Origin: Nitrososphaerales archaeon
GTDB lineage: Archaea; Thermoproteota; Nitrososphaeria; Nitrososphaerales; CADDZS01
Reading direction: 5' to 3'
Length of the DNA stretch: 36,384 bases
Assembly: GCA_030041295.1 (NCBI GenBank)
Contig: JASHOD010000032.1
Coordinates: forward strand, 1-36,384
Shown: piece after piece, positions 31,847 through 36,384 of the stretch
Layout: each line of letters opens with the position of its first letter
Position numbering within the stretch: the first letter of the stretch is position 1
Program-made: the position numbers and the translations under genes
The notes under the pieces: model-generated
Seen by the model: the letters and a program-made list of their open reading frames with translations, nothing else
Told to the model about the DNA's origin: nothing
Database searches by the model: none

Positions 31847-32160
31847 AGAGATGGAAGTTTCAGCAGATGAGGAAATTCCTTCCTCAAATCGTGTGATGTT
31901 CTTCCCTTGAATGCGTTTGCTACGTCCCTGATTGCTACATTCGGATTCGCCGAGACGAAAAGATGTACATGGTCTGGCTGGATGCTCAATGATAGAATCA
32001 TCCACTTTCTTTCTTTCGCCACTTCCTTCATTATCTGTTCGAGCCGTTCCTTGACTTTGCCTACCAACACTGGTTTTCTTCTCTTCGGTGTCCAGACCAA
32101 ATGATAGTTTGCGAGATACACAGAGTGTCTCCCGTGCTGGTAGTTCTTCCAATCCGACAC
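31759..32160 (-). CDS. tnpA: TnpA, Y1 (HUH) single-strand transposase of IS200/IS605
   Basis: 133 residues. LANYHLVWTPKRRKPVLVG at the N-terminus, the HUH metal site in QPDHVHLFVSANP, and the nucleophile Tyr in SATIEKYIAEQ near the C-terminus. All catalytic residues are intact, so the element could still excise and insert as single-stranded DNA. The gene is complete and lies between the left-end hairpin and tnpB, the normal order. Start ATG at 32158-32160. Confidence 0.94.
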   Translation of the reverse strand: MSDWKNYQHGRHSVYLANYHLVWTPKRRKPVLVGKVKERLEQIMKEVAKERKWMILSLSIQPDHVHLFVSANPNVAIRDVANAFKGRTSHDLRKEFPHLLKLPSLWTHSYFASTAGNVSSATIEKYIAEQSTT

Positions 32161-32217
32161 GTTGTGGAATTTGCTCGTGTTGATTATTTATCATTATCTA
32201 CAAAACCGAAATCGGAA

Positions 32218-32261
32218 GCGAAATTCATCCCTCGCCTAAAAGGAGGAGGGCTTTCTTTCGC
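32218..32261 (-). repeat. left-end hairpin of the IS element
   Basis: Outer pairing GCGAAA/TTTCGC (32256-32261 with 32218-32223) and inner CCCTC/GAGGG (32246-32250 with 32229-32233), separated by short unpaired segments. It lies just inside the left boundary, where TnpA recognises a subterminal hairpin. Confidence 0.6.
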
Positions 32262-32268
32262 CCAAGCT

Positions 32269-32313
32269 GTAAATAATCGAACCAAAAACTCTCGATTGAT
32301 CTCTTACTGACAT
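32269..32313 (-). pseudogene. rpoP: 5' part of rpo12 (first 15 codons), separated by the IS element
   Basis: ATG at 32311-32313 begins MSVRDQSRVFGSIIY, then the element follows at once. If translated into the element the frame stops after about ten more codons (SLGERKPSSF). A GA-rich leader ending GGGTAAGG precedes the ATG and a TATA element lies about 60 bases upstream. Tyr15 fits the Y-x-C-x-x-CG spacing of Rpo12 when joined to the 3' part. Confidence 0.8.
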
Positions 32314-32359
32314 GTATGATTTCCTTACCCTCTCTCTCTACGAGATTCCATATCCTTTG

Positions 32360-32386
32360 GAAGCTGCTGGTATAAAATGCAGCTTC
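32360..32386. promoter_or_regulatory. rpo12 TATA box inside a perfect inverted repeat
   Basis: Arms GAAGCTGC (32360-32367) and GCAGCTTC (32379-32386) flank 11 bp that contain the TATA element (GGTATAAAAT on the plus strand, ATTTTATACC towards rpo12). The geometry suggests a repressor site that would block TBP. It also lies just 3' of dps on the same strand, so a terminator hairpin is the alternative. Confidence 0.55.
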
Positions 32387-32419
32387 TAAACGATATGATT
32401 GCCGGACGAAGTTTCAGTC

Positions 32420-32959
32420 TTACCTGTTACCACGATCTTCTTGAAGTATTTCGAATAGGAACCATTTGCGTCTTTCTGTTTGATCTAAAATGTCTTGCAG
32501 CTGGTTGCTAGTAGCAGAGTCTCGATTTTTGTCACAAATTGAAATTGCGTTTCTTATGGATTTGGCGATATGAGCATTGTCCTCCATGAGACGTCTCACC
32601 ATCTCCATGGGCGAGACTATGTCGCTGTTATCATCGTCTATTGTCTGCAGTTCGCTGATGTGACTGATACTTCGGATCGTTGTACCTCCGATGCGCCTAA
32701 CTCGTTCAGCCATGACGTCGACCGAGTCTAGTATGGCTTCGACTTGCTCATCAAATAGTAGATGCAAGTCGCGAAATTGCGGGCCATAAAGATGCCAGTG
32801 GAAATTCTTCGTCTTTACATACAACGCGAGCGCGTCCGCAATCAATGGATTCACAGCTGTCGTCACAGCTTGAGCTTCTTCCGATGTTAGATCGGTAACG
32901 GTCGCCAGTTTCGATGGCGGGGGATACGACTTTATCTTCCTAACTTGCATAGTAGCCAT
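32420..32959 (-). CDS. Dps-family mini-ferritin
   Basis: Stores iron as a 12-mer shell and protects DNA from peroxide-driven damage. 179 residues; the inter-subunit ferroxidase signature KNFHWHLYGPQFRDLH with LLFDEQVEAILD gives the His, Asp and Glu ligands, followed by DVMAERVRRIGG. The C-terminal helix (LQDILDQTERRKWFLFEIL) is typical. The N-terminal 25 residues are basic and Pro-rich, which may bind DNA. It is well placed in a genome that makes heme, and iron regulation is likely, but no operator is recognised upstream. Confidence 0.92.
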   Translation of the reverse strand: MATMQVRKIKSYPPPSKLATVTDLTSEEAQAVTTAVNPLIADALALYVKTKNFHWHLYGPQFRDLHLLFDEQVEAILDSVDVMAERVRRIGGTTIRSISHISELQTIDDDNSDIVSPMEMVRRLMEDNAHIAKSIRNAISICDKNRDSATSNQLQDILDQTERRKWFLFEILQEDRGNR

Positions 32960-33284
32960 AGTTCTATTTCATCAAGATTTGAAGCTAAGCTTCTCCCTAA
33001 TGAATGCTCCGCTTATTGATTCTCCTCTTTCTGCTGCCAAATGACTAACGTGTGAGGCGCGTCATGCTCTATAGAATTATTCTTTGAACCATTTGGAAGA
33101 TGATATCATACTGACTTTTCTTTTTGATCATATTTTCATTATCCTGTCCTATGGCGAAAAATCCAGAGCGACCTGAAATGGAGCTACGCAGTTGTCAGCG
33201 TGAAATTAATTCTTAGAGCCGAGAATTTGGTAATCACATTATTATGCCCAAAACACACGGCCCATAGCATCGGATATTTTCCAA
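32960..33284. other. intergenic stretch between dps and the GT-C-like gene
   Basis: Divergent promoter region. A 21-codon ATG frame at 33150-33215 with a CATATTTTC element about 25 bases before it may encode a micro-peptide (MAKNPERPEMELRS...), but this is weak. A GATATTTTCC element lies ten bases before the ATG at 33285. No RNA gene was recognised. Confidence 0.35.
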
Positions 33285-34769
33285 ATGGAGGAAAGAAGGG
33301 TCGCTGTAGGAACCGTCGAGCAAAAGACTCGGTTCTACTCGGTCTTTGTCCAGCTGAAAAGTAAGATATCAACCTCGAGGTACGCTCTCGTAGCTTTTTT
33401 CTTACCCCTCGTAGTATATCTTGTCTCAATCAACTCGACCGTTACATCCGATTATCAAATCTCGATTCTTACTTTGCAATTCGCGCTCGCGAAATTTCAT
33501 TCCTTCTCCTTGATATCTCCACCTTCGCACAGTGTTGATCTGCGACTCTTTGATGGCAAATATTTCAGCGATCTTCCACCGGGATTTGGATTGATTGCAT
33601 ATCCTCTGTACTATGCGGGTTACTTACTTGATGGAAGCGTTTTCAATCCTTTTGGATGGCAAGAGATTTTTGATTGCTTCGCTCTCTCGCTTTTTGCGGC
33701 AGGTGGGTCACTCTTAGTTTTCGTAATCGCTAGAAGGCTCGGGGCCGGTAAGAACGAGAGTTTACTTGCGAGTCTCGCACTAGCTCTTGCTTCACCGGTT
33801 TACACTTACACGAGCCAACCCTGGCTCCATACACCGAGCATGTTCTTCGGATTGCTTGCTGTCTATTTTGCCCTAGCTACTTCTTCCAGTTCTTCCGAGA
33901 AATTTCTCTATGGTGGGCTGTCGCTAGGAATTGCGATGACGGTCGAATACGCTTCAGCCGTGCTCGTGATTCCACTCTGTGTATATCTTATTTACAAACA
34001 CGGGAAGAAATCTAGCCTACTTTTCTTCTCAACAAGTTTGGTTGGACCTTTGCTGATCATGATCACGAATTTCTTGACGTTTCAAAATCCACTAATTTTC
34101 CCAGAAGAGCCCGGCCAGACCTCGATCTCAGTTCTCTCTATTCTCGGCCGATTCAATCTAGAGTCAGCTCCGAATCATTTGCTCGTATTCCTCTTCTCTC
34201 CCTTCAGAGGTCTGATCTTCTTTTCCCCGGTTTTGCTAATTTTAGGCGCGATAGCCATTTTTGATCTCGAAGAAAACAAGGGTACGCGCTCAATCTCTTT
34301 ATTTTTCGCTTCGATGTTTCTCTCTGTTCTCGTCTTCTATTCTCTTTGGTACAATAACGGAGATTGGTACGGAGGACTTTCCTATGGGATAAGATTTGCC
34401 ATACTCGGGCTGCCATATCTAGCGATCCCCCTTGGGATTCTGCTTACCCAGAAACCGAAGTATGGAACGATGTTTTTCTTTCTGTTTTCGATAGGCTTTG
34501 TTATCGCAGCGGCAGGCGCTCTCACATCCTCAACTTCCATCTCCGCTCCGGGATTCTACACCTTCCAGCCTTTCGCGTACAACCTACCTACTTTGCTCAA
34601 GGGCGGCCTCACTACTTGGTGGCTCGCGAAGATTCAACATGATGCGAGCACGGCCCAGTTGTTTACTGCTATTCTGATAGTCTCCGTACTGTACATCGTG
34701 GCTAGATTGGTTGTTCTTCGATCACCTTCGAAAACGACAGCAACCGTTCAAAAAAATTCATCGTTATAA
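33285..34769 (+). CDS. multi-pass membrane protein, GT-C glycosyltransferase-like
   Basis: 494 residues with about eleven hydrophobic segments after a 30-residue basic, soluble start. The first outer loop holds SVDLRLFDGKYFSDLPPGFG, which matches the GRYYSDKxPG-type loop of GT-C-fold lipid-linked sugar transferases (ArnT/PMT-like); this loop normally carries the catalytic acid. Later, WYNNGDWYGGLSYGIRF is also typical. Such enzymes add sugars from polyprenyl-phosphate to proteins or lipids at the outer face of the membrane. Standing alone, its substrate cannot be told. Start ATG at 33285. Confidence 0.75.
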   Translation: MEERRVAVGTVEQKTRFYSVFVQLKSKISTSRYALVAFFLPLVVYLVSINSTVTSDYQISILTLQFALAKFHSFSLISPPSHSVDLRLFDGKYFSDLPPGFGLIAYPLYYAGYLLDGSVFNPFGWQEIFDCFALSLFAAGGSLLVFVIARRLGAGKNESLLASLALALASPVYTYTSQPWLHTPSMFFGLLAVYFALATSSSSSEKFLYGGLSLGIAMTVEYASAVLVIPLCVYLIYKHGKKSSLLFFSTSLVGPLLIMITNFLTFQNPLIFPEEPGQTSISVLSILGRFNLESAPNHLLVFLFSPFRGLIFFSPVLLILGAIAIFDLEENKGTRSISLFFASMFLSVLVFYSLWYNNGDWYGGLSYGIRFAILGLPYLAIPLGILLTQKPKYGTMFFFLFSIGFVIAAAGALTSSTSISAPGFYTFQPFAYNLPTLLKGGLTTWWLAKIQHDASTAQLFTAILIVSVLYIVARLVVLRSPSKTTATVQKNSSL

Positions 34770-34898
34770 TCAGTCGTGATGATCTGCAGTTGGTATCAGG
34801 CGATTACAAGATCAAACAGATATGAATACCTTGGATTTCTCTTACAATAGAGTCGGTTCTTTCTAGTCTTTTGGTTTTGAGAAAATTCCTTCTCGCGC

Positions 34899-35744
34899 TC
34901 AAATCGGGTTACGCTTGCCTCGGAATACTCCGATTGCCGAAACAATCAAGATGATTCCTAAACCGATTTTCAAAAGCTGAGCCGAGACGATTCCGACAAG
35001 AACTCCTCCAATTAAAGCTCCAATAACTGAACCGATTCCCATGGGAATTATGGTCTCTCTAATCACTCTTTTTTCGTTGTACGTTCTTTGTCTTGCATAT
35101 CGGAATATTCCGACAGCTACGGTAGGCAAACTGATAATCAGGCTTGCAGTCCCAGCGGTTTTCACTCCCACGCCATAGACGAAAATCAAAGTAGGAATGA
35201 TTAATTCACCACCAGCGACTCCAAGTATGCTAGAAAATGCACCAATAGCTAATCCGAACAGAAAACCAGTGAATACGACCAAGGCAAAAACTTGTACTGA
35301 AATGAAACCGACGCTAGATTGTGGAAGTAATCCTCCTTCGATTATGAAAGCCAATCCGATTACGGTTAGCAAGACCAGGATTATCTGCTCTAGTGCTTTT
35401 TCGGAAATATGCTTGACGTAGGAAGTACCGAAGAAAGCTGCGATCATTGCGCCAGCGATCATCCAAAGCATAAGAGGCGAAATCGGACTCAATGAGGAGA
35501 GCGAGAGGGTCTTTGCTCGCGTGAACAAAGAGACAATCAAAGTTATCATACTGACAGCCAAGTTCAAAGGAACAGCTTGTTTTGCAGAATATCGTAGAGG
35601 CCCTTTCAAGACGGGTAGTCGATACTCGGCTCCCCCCAGCCCGATCAGTCCCCCGACTATCGCAATCGGGATTGAGATTAAGAATGCAAACCAAGGTCTC
35701 CGAGAGACTGCTAGGTTTTCATCCTGCTTTTCTCGCAATTCCAT
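34899..35744 (-). CDS. TauE/SafE-family anion exporter
   Basis: 281 residues with eight predicted membrane segments in two homologous halves. The first half has the signature FLISIPIAIVGGLIGLGGAEYR; the second half has IGAFSSILGVAGGELIIPTL, both the (G)xxGxGGG-type motif of the sulfite/sulfonate exporter family. The substrate is likely an organic or sulfur anion. Single gene, start ATG at 35742-35744; no regulator is adjacent. It is preceded by a small protein gene on the same strand. Confidence 0.88.
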   Translation of the reverse strand: MELREKQDENLAVSRRPWFAFLISIPIAIVGGLIGLGGAEYRLPVLKGPLRYSAKQAVPLNLAVSMITLIVSLFTRAKTLSLSSLSPISPLMLWMIAGAMIAAFFGTSYVKHISEKALEQIILVLLTVIGLAFIIEGGLLPQSSVGFISVQVFALVVFTGFLFGLAIGAFSSILGVAGGELIIPTLIFVYGVGVKTAGTASLIISLPTVAVGIFRYARQRTYNEKRVIRETIIPMGIGSVIGALIGGVLVGIVSAQLLKIGLGIILIVSAIGVFRGKRNPI

Positions 35745-35793
35745 TTAAGCGGTCTTTTGAGCCTAGATATTCTTTGAGGCGTTCATGAGTCGT

Positions 35794-35961
35794 TCACTCC
35801 CTTTTTCGTATTCCCAAAATAGCCCTGCCTCTACTTACCATTGTGGTTAATTCGCCGTTAATTTCTCTACATATACCATCTGCCCGGGGCACTCCCACGC
35901 CTGCAGCAGAAGAGTCAATCAAGCTCTGCTTCGTCTCCGCGGTAGGGATGTTGGAAGACAT
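35794..35961 (-). CDS. small hypothetical protein, 55 residues
   Basis: MSSNIPTAETKQSLIDSS, then AAGVGVPRADGICREI, then NGELTTMVSRGRAILGIRKRE and TGA at 35794-35796. A TATAAAAA element ends about 16 bases before this ATG, so transcription probably starts close to it (leaderless); three further ATGs in frame just upstream are alternatives. It is protein-like in this frame, while the plus-strand frame over it is not. Unknown function. Confidence 0.55.
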   Translation of the reverse strand: MSSNIPTAETKQSLIDSSAAGVGVPRADGICREINGELTTMVSRGRAILGIRKRE

Positions 35962-36190
35962 AGCCATCATCATTCCTTTTTATATTCTCAATGAGGCGCG
36001 AGATTTCACTAGCGCGAGCGCTCTTAGCAAGAGCAAAATATCAACCAATCATGATTTACGAACTGCACTATTACTGTTATAGAACAGTAACGTTGATTAA
36101 CTAGATCATCGCCTAGTATCATCACATCACAAAAATAAACCCAAAAAATTTACGAACCTTTCCGGAAGCGGATTGAAGTATCTGGACAAA

Positions 36191-36218
36191 GGTTGCCTCC
36201 TCGCAAGGGAGCTCCTAC
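36191..36218 (-). repeat. hairpin motif, copy A
   Basis: On the minus strand: GTAGGAG, then stem CTCC / GGAG around loop CTTGCGA, then GCAACC. It shares GTAGGAGC, TTGCG and GGCAAC with copy B, but the stem bases differ while still pairing. Confidence 0.55.
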
Positions 36219-36316
36219 CCGCGTATGTTACGGCTCTTTCCATTTCCTCGGAGGCTGGCTTTCCTTCTTCATGGCTAGTCCAATTGGCTCGGCTTTTTCT
36301 TTTTGGTCTGGGATGG

Positions 36317-36342
36317 CGTTGCCGCCCGCAAGGCGCTCCTAC
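36317..36342 (-). repeat. hairpin motif, copy B
   Basis: On the minus strand: GTAGGAG, then stem CGCC / GGCG around loop TTGCG, then GCAACG. Compared with copy A, the second stem pair changes from T:A to G:C on both sides, a compensatory change that points to selection on RNA structure. About 124 bases separate the copies. Confidence 0.55.
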
Positions 36343-36384
36343 TCCATCAGCAGCAGAAAGAAGAGGCCCGGCTATATGCATGAA

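Larger units (their letters stand above)
30665..32268 (-). mobile_element. complete IS200/IS605-family element inserted in rpo12 at TTTAC
   Basis: About 1604 bp. On the minus strand the left end follows TTTAC (32273-32269) and begins with a hairpin; tnpA and tnpB follow and overlap; the right end closes with a hairpin and GTGTCAA ending at 30665. Cutting the element out at these points joins TTTAC to GAGTGC and restores rpo12 in frame (IIY-ECQRCG). There is no target duplication and no terminal inverted repeat, as expected for this single-strand mechanism. A TTAC-type target is known for the IS608 group. Boundaries were deduced from the gene reconstruction and could in principle shift by a base or two. 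Confidence 0.9.
36083..36384. other. possible structured RNA region at the window edge
   Basis: No reading frame convinces; the 84-codon minus-strand frame has low-quality composition. The stretch holds two related hairpin motifs (listed separately) and, on the minus strand, ends in a T-rich tract (AAATTTTTTGGG, about 36141-36152) that could terminate a transcript. This suggests a minus-strand non-coding RNA that extends past the window. Confidence 0.4.

Noticed and set aside
36127..36381. 84-codon minus-strand frame at the window edge
   Set aside because: The repeated hairpin motif falls in different reading frames in the two copies, so it is unlikely to be selected as protein.

Overview
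This is archaeal DNA. It carries a TATA-binding protein, translation factor aIF2-beta, a UPF0147 protein, RNA polymerase subunit Rpo12 and a tRNA with several introns. Many genes start with TTG, few have a Shine-Dalgarno site, and several have a TATA element about 25-30 bases before the start codon, as expected for leaderless transcripts. The gene set best fits the Thaumarchaeota (Nitrososphaeria). No ammonia-oxidation genes are present, and E1-alpha, CoxM/S and luciferase-like oxidoreductases hint at an organotrophic, possibly soil-type lineage. That placement is inference. Layout: 1-2350 holds information-processing genes: a small charged protein, aIF2-beta, TBP, a C-terminal protein fragment, an elongator-type tRNA-Met(CAT) broken by three introns, and a small zinc protein. 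2500-4500 has two tandem luciferase-like (LLM) genes; the second is frameshifted and the first lacks a normal start. 4500-9300 is a mixed housekeeping and regulatory stretch: UPF0147, two winged-helix proteins, a p27-type zinc protein, a GIY-YIG protein, a membrane protein, E1-alpha and a Nudix hydrolase. 9337-10729 is a two-gene molybdenum-hydroxylase remnant (FAD and 2Fe-2S subunits) with no catalytic subunit beside it. Minus-strand genes from 20528 down to 12033 form a heme operon in the order hemA-hemC-hemD-hemB-hemQ-hemL-hemE-hemH, followed by proC. Together these cover glutamyl-tRNA to coproporphyrinogen, iron insertion, and HemQ-type decarboxylation to heme b. The oxidase step (CgoX/HemY type) is not in the window. 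This is the coproporphyrin-dependent route typical of Gram-positive bacteria rather than the siroheme route common in archaea. 20660-30310 holds hypothetical proteins, two HAD phosphatases, a CDF metal exporter with a CsoR-like sensor, a large secreted phosphoesterase that looks acquired, a decayed GNAT acetyltransferase, and a double CDGSH Fe-S protein. 30308-32313 is the most unusual locus: a complete IS200/IS605 element (TnpA, TnpB and both end hairpins) sits inside rpo12. It lies directly 3' of TTTAC, between Tyr15 and Glu16, and removing it restores a perfect frame. Its TnpB has an added N-terminal C2H2 finger and Gly in place of the usual RuvC-II Glu. 32360-36384 holds a palindrome around a TATA box, a Dps ferritin, a GT-C-like membrane protein, a TauE/SafE exporter, a small protein, and two copies of a hairpin whose stem covaries. 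Several accessory genes have 5' ends or frames disturbed by small indels, while the hem genes are intact. This suggests genuine decay of accessory genes, but homopolymer errors in the assembly cannot be excluded.
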